Below are positions 1 to 5,334 of a stretch of 11,082 nucleotides of DNA, in pieces. Source of the DNA: HGM10836 sp045580645 (lineage in GTDB: Bacteria > Bacillota_I > Bacilli_A > RF39 > UBA660); contig JAZNOG010000013.1 of assembly GCA_045580645.1 (NCBI GenBank), forward strand, positions 1-11,082, read 5' to 3'. Position 1 is the stretch's first letter, and each line of letters opens with the position of its first letter. Below the pieces are notes generated by a model, which worked only from the letters and a program-made list of their open reading frames with translations, did no database searches and was not told the DNA's origin. Position numbers and translations under genes: made by a program.

Positions 1-284
1 GATTTAATCTTATTTTCTATTGAGTAAAAATTTTCTTTTAATTCTTTTGAACAAACCAATATATTAGATCTTACATTATACTTATTTTTAATAAAATTAA
101 GCACTACTTTTCCTTCTTTAAATTCATTTAATAACAAAATCAATTCATCAATATTTTCATTGTTTTCTACAATTTTATCAACAGTTTTTGAAGACAACAA
201 ACAAAAATGTTGATATTGTTCTAGTAAAAATTGTGCCTTTTCATATAATAAAATTATTTGTTTATCATATTCTAAATTTGTCAT
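1..284 (-). CDS. Hypothetical protein, C-terminus off the left edge
   Basis: This is an open frame of about 94 codons that enters the left edge without a stop. I place the start at the ATG at 284-282 because GGAAG lies 8 nt upstream; an in-frame ATG at 298 is possible but has a weaker site. The visible part begins MTNLEYDKQI and looks helical and charged, with no signal peptide, membrane segment or motif that I recognise. It starts 33 nt after the rpoZ stop on the same strand, so the two are probably co-transcribed. In many Bacillota rpoZ is followed by coaBC and priA, but the residues seen here do not match what I know of either protein's N-terminus. No function is assigned. Confidence 0.7.
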   Translation of the reverse strand, partial: MTNLEYDKQIILLYEKAQFLLEQYQHFCLLSSKTVDKIVENNENIDELILLLNEFKEGKVVLNFIKNKYNVRSNILVCSKELKENFYSIENKIK

Positions 285-317
285 ATTTTTTACTTCCATA
301 AAATTACTTCTTTCATT

Positions 318-518
318 TTAGTTTTTTTCTATTTTAATTAAACCATCTGCTATTTCTTCTAAAGCTTTACCTAAATTTTTAGAAGAAACATAATCCTCTT
401 TTTCTTTTTGTAAATTCTCTTTATTTTTTATTTCATCGCTTCTTTGTGCGATAAGATGAACTAGGCGATATTTAGAATCTACAACCAATAACAACTTGTC
501 AATTGAAGGATAAATCAT
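318..518 (-). CDS. rpoZ: DNA-directed RNA polymerase omega subunit
   Basis: A protein of 66 aa, the usual size for omega. The start at 518 (MIYPSIDKLL) is chosen over an upstream in-frame ATG because AGGGAG precedes it at good spacing and the N-terminus then matches the family pattern, in which a Y/M-P-S-I/L-D-x-L opening leads into the conserved core. The core V-x-x-x-A-x-R-x-x-x-I is visible as LIAQRSDEI, followed by a helical tail with KALEEIADGLI, the segment that contacts the beta-prime subunit in this family. Omega helps fold and stabilise beta-prime. A promoter-like pair lies just upstream at 540-568. The usual upstream neighbour gmk is absent, because the retroelement reverse transcriptase sits there instead. 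Confidence 0.88.
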   Translation of the reverse strand: MIYPSIDKLLLVVDSKYRLVHLIAQRSDEIKNKENLQKEKEDYVSSKNLGKALEEIADGLIKIEKN

Positions 519-539
519 TGTATCACACTCCCTATTTTC

Positions 540-568
540 ATAATATAACAACACATTTTATTTTACAA
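540..568 (-). promoter_or_regulatory. Putative sigma-A promoter of rpoZ
   Basis: On the minus strand TTGTAA (563-568) and TATTAT (540-545) are separated by 17 bp. This predicts a start about 15 nt upstream of the rpoZ ATG, leaving room for the AGGGAG ribosome site. It lies after the reverse transcriptase stop, so rpoZ need not depend on retroelement transcription, although no terminator is seen between them. Confidence 0.5.
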
Positions 569-592
569 CCGATTTGACATAATTAGACAATT

Positions 593-1621
593 TTAAACAA
601 AAGAAAAAAATAAAAAAATAATTTTATCTATTATCTTATTTTTCAAATTATAACTATCTGCATGTGTTATATGACCTAAAAAAGAATTAAATGAAAAAGA
701 AAATTTCTTATAATCTAAAATTCCCTTTTCATATAAATTATTCCATATCTTTATTTTTTTACATATTTTCCTCTTACAATTTTTTCTTATTAAAATATAA
801 TTTTCATATACTTTATAACCACAAAAATCACAACCTAATTTGTTTGGAAAATAACAACTTTTCTTATTTAATTTTAAATTTAAATTCCTATTAACAAATA
901 TATCAATTAAATCAAAAATATATCTAGCTTCCTCTTTATTTTCCACTAATATAACAAAATCATCCATATATCTAATATAATACTTAATTTGTAAATTTTC
1001 TTTTATATAATGATCTAATTCATTTAAATAAATATTAGCAAAATACTGACTAGTGTAATTACCTATTGGTAATCCAGGACTTTTATCACTATTAATAATA
1101 TCATAAGTAAATCTAAGCAAATACTTATCACTTATATATTTTTTCATTATATTATATAAAATATTTTTATCTATGCTTTCAAAAAAATGTTTTATATCAA
1201 ACTTAATAATATAATAATTATTATATTTATTATTAATACTTTTCATAAAATATTGTAATCTTTTTACAGCTTTATGAGTTCCTTTATTATTTAAACAAGC
1301 ATAACTATCATATATAAATCTAGGGACAAAATAAGGTTTTATAAAATACTCTATATACCATGTTTGAACAATCCTATCAACAAAAGGTAAACATCTAATA
1401 TTTCTTTTTTTAGGTTCATAAATAATAAACATTCTATATTCATGTGTTTTATATTTAAATGTTCTTATTTCTTCCATCAAATTAATAATATTTATTTCAA
1501 GATTTTCATAAAATCTTAATATTTCTTTTTTTGGTCCTTTATTCTTTGAAGATAAATAATAAGCATTAATAAATTTATCAAAAGCAATATTTTCATAAAA
1601 ACTATTTCTTATTGTCTTCAT
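593..1621 (-). CDS. DGR reverse transcriptase
   Basis: A 342-aa protein, typical in length for a DGR reverse transcriptase, with no maturase or endonuclease extension. Catalytic motifs are visible. KFDIKHFFESID at about 140-151 supplies the first metal-binding Asp (D142). GLPIGNYTSQ at 183-192 is the G-x-x-x-S-Q form of motif 4 that distinguishes DGR enzymes from group II intron and retron enzymes. YIRYMDDFVIL at about 215-225 is the YxDD active site (D220, D221). FCGYKV at about 267-271 fits the later palm/thumb motif. The family copies the template RNA into cDNA with errors at template adenines. The start at 1621 overlaps the end of avd by 20 nt, indicating tight translational coupling. No terminator hairpin was seen after the stop. 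Confidence 0.95.
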   Translation of the reverse strand: MKTIRNSFYENIAFDKFINAYYLSSKNKGPKKEILRFYENLEINIINLMEEIRTFKYKTHEYRMFIIYEPKKRNIRCLPFVDRIVQTWYIEYFIKPYFVPRFIYDSYACLNNKGTHKAVKRLQYFMKSINNKYNNYYIIKFDIKHFFESIDKNILYNIMKKYISDKYLLRFTYDIINSDKSPGLPIGNYTSQYFANIYLNELDHYIKENLQIKYYIRYMDDFVILVENKEEARYIFDLIDIFVNRNLNLKLNKKSCYFPNKLGCDFCGYKVYENYILIRKNCKRKICKKIKIWNNLYEKGILDYKKFSFSFNSFLGHITHADSYNLKNKIIDKIIFLFFSFV

Positions 1622-1940
1622 TTATTAATCCTATTCTTATATTATTTATAATAGTTAATTTATTACTAAAAGCAGAATAATTTTTACTAGATATATATTT
1701 CATTTTATATGATATTCTAACTAATACTAAAAAAATTTTAATGTTTATATCTAGTTCTTCTAAATATAAAGATTTTGTATATTTATTATAATTAATAATA
1801 TTTACTAAACCTTTATACATATTATTTTTAATATCACTAACTATTCCATTTTTTTCTGATTTTGGATACTTTACTAACAAATTATATGTATAATACATTA
1901 AATCAACATATTTTTTATATAATATTAAATCTTCTAACAT
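1602..1940 (-). CDS. avd: DGR accessory variability determinant (Avd-like four-helix bundle)
   Basis: A 112-aa, lysine-rich protein of almost wholly helical character, located directly upstream of and overlapping the reverse transcriptase. The pattern fits the Avd/four-helix-bundle family: an N-terminal helix with LYKKYVDLMYYTYNLLVKYPKSEK-like spacing (aromatic-rich helix ending in a K-Y/F-P-K motif, about residues 7-30), then three further helices with IKIFLVLVRISYKMKYIS near 69-86 and IINNIRIGLI at the end. Avd is known to form a basic pentamer that binds the reverse transcriptase and template RNA and is required for mutagenic retrohoming. The start at 1940 is supported by AAGGTAGG about 10 nt upstream. 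The identity rests on helix pattern plus position rather than on catalytic residues. Confidence 0.85.
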   Translation of the reverse strand: MLEDLILYKKYVDLMYYTYNLLVKYPKSEKNGIVSDIKNNMYKGLVNIINYNKYTKSLYLEELDINIKIFLVLVRISYKMKYISSKNYSAFSNKLTIINNIRIGLINEDNKK

Positions 1941-2024
1941 ACATCTATTTCCTACCTTAACTAATATTATATAAAAATTATTATATTTTTATATGCAAAT
2001 AACACGCAAATTTCAAAGTATTTC

Positions 2025-2061
2025 ATTGAACTTTTTTGCCATTTGTGGCATTTTTTTCAAT
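2025..2061 (-). other. Hairpin with A-rich internal loop in the DGR spacer
   Basis: An outer stem of 6 bp (2025-2030 with 2056-2061, ATTGAA/TTCAAT) and an inner stem of 5 bp (2037-2041 with 2046-2050, TGCCA/TGGCA) enclose a 4-nt loop. Between the stems, in the minus-strand RNA, both sides of the internal loop are almost pure adenine. It lies about 85 nt upstream of avd in the region expected to be part of the template RNA. It is not terminator-like for minus-strand transcription, because the strand carries A-runs rather than a T-run after the stem. Confidence 0.5.
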
Positions 2062-2215
2062 AAAAAAGAATAGTTTTTGATTTTCAAAACAATTACTCAC
2101 CCAAAACTACTCACTTTATATTTTTAACTTTATAAGAAAGTTAGGAATAAAACTTGTGCTTATTTTACTTTTTATTGTCCTTAAACAATTATATAAGCAT
2201 TGTTAATTAGCACTC

Positions 2216-2358
2216 CGACTGCAAAACGAGAACCGTTGTTATTGCCGTTACCGTTGTTACTGTTAGCGTTGAACACACCCGCGTTAGACTCATTGTTGTA
2301 GTTGCCCCCACGTTGGAACCAAGGGTAACCCCCAGTAACGAAGTTCACGTTATCACCA
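2216..2358 (-). repeat. DGR template repeat (TR)
   Basis: This 143-bp segment aligns without gaps to 2998-3140 at the end of the target gene, at a constant offset of 782. There are 30 differences. On the coding (minus) strand 19 fall at TR adenines (19 of 37 adenines changed) and 11 at other bases (11 of 106). Read in the VR frame, the TR is dominated by AAC/AAT codons, the usual DGR design: mutating the A's gives many amino acids but never a stop codon. The 20 bp at the 3' end (2216-2235) is identical to the VR and includes the likely initiation-of-mutagenic-homology region. The same frame stays open past the TR to a TAA at 2183-2181. Confidence 0.95.
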
Positions 2359-2377
2359 CAGCTTTATCCCTATACCA

Positions 2378-2383
2378 ATTATA
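2378..2383 (-). promoter_or_regulatory. Possible -10 element for the template RNA
   Basis: TATAAT on the minus strand would start transcription about 10 bp before the TR. No good -35 hexamer is found 16-18 bp upstream, so this is weak. The terminator at 2812-2857 separates the TR, avd and RT from the target-gene transcript, so some promoter in 2360-2810 is expected. Confidence 0.25.
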
Positions 2384-2393
2384 AAAATTGATA

Positions 2394-2803
2394 CTATAAT
2401 TCATTTAAAAACTTTTCTATTTTTTCATAATTTGATATATCCATATTTATTAAATTTCTTATTTCTTCAAGTAATATATCCATTTTTCTACTACTTTCAA
2501 AATATTTTATTGCTTTAGTAAGGTTTTCCTGATATTTATTTTCTATACAATCATAATTTATTGTATTACTTAAATCATTAACAATGATGGAACTTATATT
2601 GTTATTTTTTAATTTTAATAAAACTTTTCCTATAGACGAAACAGGAAAACCTACTACTAAATCATCTGTTATTTTATAATCTAATAAGTAATATATAATT
2701 ATGGCATCTTTATCAAAACATCTATAAAATTTCCATATTTAACCAAAACTACCTTTTCTTCATTTTGTTATTTTATTATTTTTCCATATTCACTTGTTTT
2801 CAT
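2394..2803 (-). pseudogene. Broken MutS domain-I-like DGR accessory gene
   Basis: Read from ATG 2803, the frame gives MKTSEYGKIIK, then an in-frame TAA at 2770-2768, then QNEEKVVLVKYGNF. A 1-nt loss near 2725-2729 then shifts the frame, and the next frame continues YRCFDKDAIIIYYLL to a TAG at 2396-2394. Joined, about 136 residues match the mismatch-recognition domain of MutS: K-x-x-L-V-K-Y-G-N-F-Y-R-C-F-D-K-D-A parallels the family's LL-x-V-G-D-F-YE-F-x-DA, and GFPVSSIGKVLLKLKNN parallels its G-x-P-x-x-A-x-x-Y-x-x-L. A charged helical tail follows. As I recall, MutS-like (MSL) small proteins are one of the accessory types reported beside DGR reverse transcriptases, and the position here fits. 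There is no clear Shine-Dalgarno site and the ATG abuts the terminator. As written, it is not translatable in one piece. Confidence 0.72.
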
Positions 2804-2811
2804 AACATTTC

Positions 2812-2857
2812 AAAAAGAACCTTGCCTAAAGCTATCGCTTTTCGCAAGGTTCTTTTT
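2812..2857 (-). terminator. Intrinsic terminator after the DGR target gene
   Basis: A perfect 14-bp stem (2812-2825 with 2844-2857) has an 18-nt loop that itself contains an AAAGC/GCTTT mini-stem. On the minus strand the stem ends in TTCTTTTT, giving a U-tract. It is near-symmetric and could also work on the plus strand. It lies about 130 bp after the target stop and should insulate the abundant target mRNA from the TR, avd and RT genes. Confidence 0.85.
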
Positions 2858-2917
2858 TCCTTACTTATTTTTATTCTACCTTATTTTTTATATCTACTTC
2901 TATCACAGCATAGAGCA

Positions 2918-2947
2918 GTTTAAATTTGCTCACTCGCAAATTTAAAC
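2918..2947. other. Perfect 12-bp inverted repeat 3' of the VR
   Basis: GTTTAAATTTGC (2918-2929) and its exact complement (2936-2947) flank a 6-nt loop. It begins 40 bp past the target stop codon and about 50 bp from the VR end. Known DGRs often carry a hairpin or cruciform just downstream of the VR that promotes retrohoming, and this is the only such structure between the VR and the terminator. No T-run follows on the minus strand, so it is not itself a terminator. Confidence 0.6.
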
Positions 2948-2986
2948 ATTAGTTATCAAGTTATCAGTCATATACGAACTATCGTT

Positions 2987-5185
2987 CTATTTGACTACGA
3001 CTGCAAAACGAGAACCGAAGTCGTAGCCGTAACCGCCGTTACTGTAAAAAGCAAACACGCCCGCGTTAGACTCACCGCTGTAGTAGCCCCCACGAGGGAA
3101 CCAAGGGAAATTCGGATTAACGAAGTACACGTAATCACCATACCACATAGATGTATCTAATAAAGCATGTTGTCTATCATTTGTATAATCAGTTTGGGCA
3201 TTATCATATGAACCTGTATTTGTATATGTATCATAATATTTACTATTTGAATTTATACTAAAGAACTCTATTCCATCTATTTTTTCTATTGGTGTTCCGT
3301 CATTATATAAATATCCATTAAATCCTGAATTATTGCCTGTTGAATATCCTGAATATATATTTGTGCCATCATTAAATATTCCCATTACATATTCCAATGT
3401 ACCTCCAGACATATCGTATATTCCGTAAATATTTCCTGTAGTTGATGCTAAGACACCTTTTTCGCCATTATACATATTTACTGCTGTTGTACATGTTGTA
3501 GATGATTCTGCATCGCCTATTGCATCTGCTCCAATTCCTGTTGTAACACCTGAATTATAACAGTTATTTATTGTTATCTCAGTACATGTTCCATCTGTGC
3601 ACCTTCCATACTCACTTTGAGTAAGGTATGCTACTGCTCCCCATTCTCTATTTTTACTCATATGAACATTTAAATTAGTATCTTTTGATGTGCTAAAACC
3701 ATATGGGTTATTTGTTTGTTCCATACTTCTTGCAGCATAGAAGAAACTACTTACAGTTTGATCTCTAAGTGAAGTTTCATTTGGTTTTATTGTTATATTT
3801 GATATATCACATGTTTCATTAGAACATGCTTGATAATTTGTAGATAATGTTCCTGCTGTTTCAAATTTAGCATACCAAAATCCATTTAATTCTTGTGTTC
3901 CAAAAGTAAATGCTTCATGTGCTTCTTCTGTGTTTTTTACAAATTCTACATTAAATGGTCCCGGATTTTCTATTGTTCCTCCATTATACATTGGAGTTTT
4001 ATTTTCATTAAATGTTGTAGTTTCTGGTGTTATTACTTCTCCGGTCATTTGAGTATAATATGCTAAACATCCATATAAATCCATTCCATTTATTGTTCCA
4101 CCATTAAGTAGTTTAGTTAGTTCTACTTGTGCTTCATCTTGTGATACTCCTAAAACTTGCATTAACGCTCCAATTAACTTAGCAGTATCTTCAGTACTAA
4201 ATGTTACAGTATAACAATATGGATGTGTCTCAAAACTTACACCTTGTATCTCTGAACATTTGATTCCACCTTCTGTGGCATTAAATCTTGGTATCCAAAC
4301 CCACATAGTGTTAATTCTTTCCATTGGTATTTCTGTTCCAACTCTTGCATTTAACAAATCAGTTCTAGAACCATTTACTTCAGTTACTGTTACAGCATTT
4401 GCCCACATTTTATTACTATAATCATACCAATTATTATTTATATTACTTGTGCTTGCTTTTCTCCAAGTTGAACCATCATAATATACCGGAATCATATTAC
4501 TAGCAAGTTCTGGTTTATTTGGATTTGTTTTTATATTACTAGAATCACTATTAATATTTACTCTAAACTTATACTGATAATTTGTTTCATTAAAATATGA
4601 TGCATCTGTTTCATAATCTAACCATGCACGAAGTCTATAATTTGTTGTTATACTACTTTCTTCTGAAATATGTGTATGTTTAGTTAAAAACAATACTTTT
4701 TGATTAGAATTAAATGTAGAAACAGGCAAACTATATATTAAAGTTGGTTCAACTATTTGAGCATTATTATCCCTATTTTCTAAATATACTTTTACTTGAA
4801 CATCTGTTAAAGCTGTATACCCAGAATCCACTGATAATGTCTCAATACTTATTTCATATGGCATATCAATATCTAAATGTAATTGATCTGCTTCTACAGT
4901 AGAAGTTACACTAAAATCAAAATATTCATCTAATAATTTTCCATCCTTATCACTTATAGGAAGTGCATTGTTTAATGTTATTACATTTGTTGATTCAGTA
5001 TAACTCATTGATACTTTTCCTGTTGTTATAGTATTTATTCCCCCTGCTTGTGTATATGTCGCAATTGCATATGTCATTCCTATTACAAATGTAATTAGGA
5101 ATAATAATAGTATTATTGGAAGGGCTTTTTTAAATTTACTATTAAACTGCCCCCCCCCCCCCAACGAAAATTTGTTTGGCTGCAT
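2987..5185 (-). CDS. DGR target: membrane-anchored variable surface protein with FGE/C-type-lectin-like C-terminus
   Basis: A 732-aa protein. Residues about 18-45 form a hydrophobic segment (ALPIILLLFLITFVIGMTYA) followed by GGINTITTGKVSMSYTE, which resembles the signal/anchor and first strand of camelysin/TasA-type surface proteins; a beta-rich domain follows to about 215. Residues about 225-300 contain DGSTWRKA and MWVWIPRF, recurrent in Bacillota FGE-like proteins. The C-terminal half (about 430-732) has FGE-sulfatase/C-type-lectin-fold landmarks: REWGAVAYLTQSEYG, GNIYGIYDMSGGTLEYVMG, and a terminal GSRFAVVV. Catalytic FGE cysteines are not evident, so a binding role is inferred. The last 49 residues are the variable repeat. 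No LPXTG motif is seen. The start at 5185 is in frame only with the present 13-G run; ATG 5217 would be in frame with 14 or 11 G. Neither start has a good ribosome site. Confidence 0.9.
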   Translation of the reverse strand: MQPNKFSLGGGGQFNSKFKKALPIILLLFLITFVIGMTYAIATYTQAGGINTITTGKVSMSYTESTNVITLNNALPISDKDGKLLDEYFDFSVTSTVEADQLHLDIDMPYEISIETLSVDSGYTALTDVQVKVYLENRDNNAQIVEPTLIYSLPVSTFNSNQKVLFLTKHTHISEESSITTNYRLRAWLDYETDASYFNETNYQYKFRVNINSDSSNIKTNPNKPELASNMIPVYYDGSTWRKASTSNINNNWYDYSNKMWANAVTVTEVNGSRTDLLNARVGTEIPMERINTMWVWIPRFNATEGGIKCSEIQGVSFETHPYCYTVTFSTEDTAKLIGALMQVLGVSQDEAQVELTKLLNGGTINGMDLYGCLAYYTQMTGEVITPETTTFNENKTPMYNGGTIENPGPFNVEFVKNTEEAHEAFTFGTQELNGFWYAKFETAGTLSTNYQACSNETCDISNITIKPNETSLRDQTVSSFFYAARSMEQTNNPYGFSTSKDTNLNVHMSKNREWGAVAYLTQSEYGRCTDGTCTEITINNCYNSGVTTGIGADAIGDAESSTTCTTAVNMYNGEKGVLASTTGNIYGIYDMSGGTLEYVMGIFNDGTNIYSGYSTGNNSGFNGYLYNDGTPIEKIDGIEFFSINSNSKYYDTYTNTGSYDNAQTDYTNDRQHALLDTSMWYGDYVYFVNPNFPWFPRGGYYSGESNAGVFAFYSNGGYGYDFGSRFAVVVK
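2998..3140 (-). repeat. DGR variable repeat (VR), target codons about 683-730
   Basis: This is the recipient copy of the TR, ending two codons before the target stop. Residues changed at template adenines are Y685, Y687, F693, P697, Y701, S703, G704, A712, Y714, G717, Y719, Y721, D722 and F723; six of them became Tyr through AAC/AAT to TAC. The scaffold (PWF, RGG, ESNAGVF, GSRFAV) is unchanged. N690-N692 and F713 differ through non-adenine changes. In C-type-lectin DGR targets this region forms the exposed ligand-binding face, which is assumed here by analogy. Confidence 0.94.
5150..5162 (-). repeat. 13-base poly-G tract in the 5' end of the target gene (candidate phase-variation switch)
   Basis: Thirteen consecutive C on the plus strand are read as G on the coding strand, covering codons 8-12 of the target (L then four Gly). 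Nothing similar occurs elsewhere in this AT-rich window. Homopolymeric G runs of this length slip readily during replication. With 14 G, the 5185 start would hit a TAA two codons after the run, while the 5217 start would come into frame. The exact count is sensitive to sequencing error. Confidence 0.85.
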
Positions 5186-5290
5186 TTTTTTGTAGATTTA
5201 CGATTTAATTTACCCATTTTTTATCGATTTATTTTACCCTTAAAAAACTAGGTTTTCTTCGCAAATCTTCCTCCTTCCTCTATTTTAATA
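5186..5290 (-). promoter_or_regulatory. Leader of the target gene with an unattached strong Shine-Dalgarno
   Basis: This is a 5' untranslated region of about 100 nt. A purine-rich block (5267-5280, containing AAGGAGG) is the best ribosome site in the window but lies 50-80 nt from either ATG. The nearest start it could serve is TTG at 5264, giving an 11-codon frame (MRRKPSFLRVK) that stops at 5229. The leader also carries two copies of a 15-nt motif beginning GGGTAAA with one mismatch (about 5225-5239 and 5200-5214), and the alternative start ATG 5217-5215. A leader peptide or translational control is possible but unproven. Confidence 0.4.
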
Positions 5291-5297
5291 TATTTAT

Positions 5298-5326
5298 ATT
5301 TTACGACATATTTTTATACTTTTCAA
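5298..5326 (-). promoter_or_regulatory. Putative sigma-A promoter of the DGR target gene
   Basis: TTGAAA (5321-5326) and TAAAAT (5298-5303) have an exact 17-bp spacer on the minus strand. The -35 lies 9 bp after the carboxypeptidase stop codon. It is the best promoter-like pair in the window and would start transcription near 5290. Confidence 0.6.
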
Positions 5327-5334
5327 GTGATTAT

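Larger units (their letters stand above)
1941..2371 (-). ncRNA. Inferred DGR template RNA (TR plus spacer)
   Basis: This stretch has no intact gene. It contains the template repeat and a spacer of about 270 nt between TR and avd. In studied DGRs the functional RNA spans the TR and downstream spacer, which folds to prime cDNA synthesis. On the minus strand the spacer holds a clear hairpin (2025-2061), a small AACTTT/AAAGTT stem, and two similar ACTCAC-containing motifs on the plus strand around 2095-2112. The ends of the RNA cannot be fixed from sequence; the limits given are the end of the TR-proximal promoter candidate and the avd start. Confidence 0.5.
593..5326 (-). other. Diversity-generating retroelement (DGR) cassette
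   Basis: This entry groups the retroelement parts. In transcription order they are the target-gene promoter, the target gene with its 3' variable repeat, a hairpin and terminator, a broken MutS-like gene, the template repeat, a spacer, avd, and the reverse transcriptase. In known DGRs the reverse transcriptase and Avd copy the template RNA while misincorporating at adenines, and the cDNA replaces the variable repeat, so only the target protein changes. All core parts are present on one strand within 4.7 kb. No mobility gene or terminal repeat was seen, and DGRs are not self-mobile in the transposon sense. The flanking genes look chromosomal rather than phage. Confidence 0.93.

Noticed and set aside
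691..894. Plus-strand open frame of 67 codons
   Set aside because: It is antisense to the reverse transcriptase, whose motifs are unmistakable; F/Y/N-rich shadow of AT-rich codons.
593..1621. Group II intron or retron reverse transcriptase
   Set aside because: There is no maturase or HNH domain and no intron ribozyme; motif 4 is the DGR form and a matching TR/VR pair with Avd is present.
2025..2061. Plus-strand intrinsic terminator
   Set aside because: The stem is followed by a T-run on the plus strand, but there is no plus-strand gene to terminate; a structural role in the minus-strand DGR RNA is more likely.
2361..2393. Extension of TR/VR homology 5' of the TR
   Set aside because: A short TGGTAT match exists, but at inconsistent spacing relative to the VR and with stops in frame; homology really ends near 2360.
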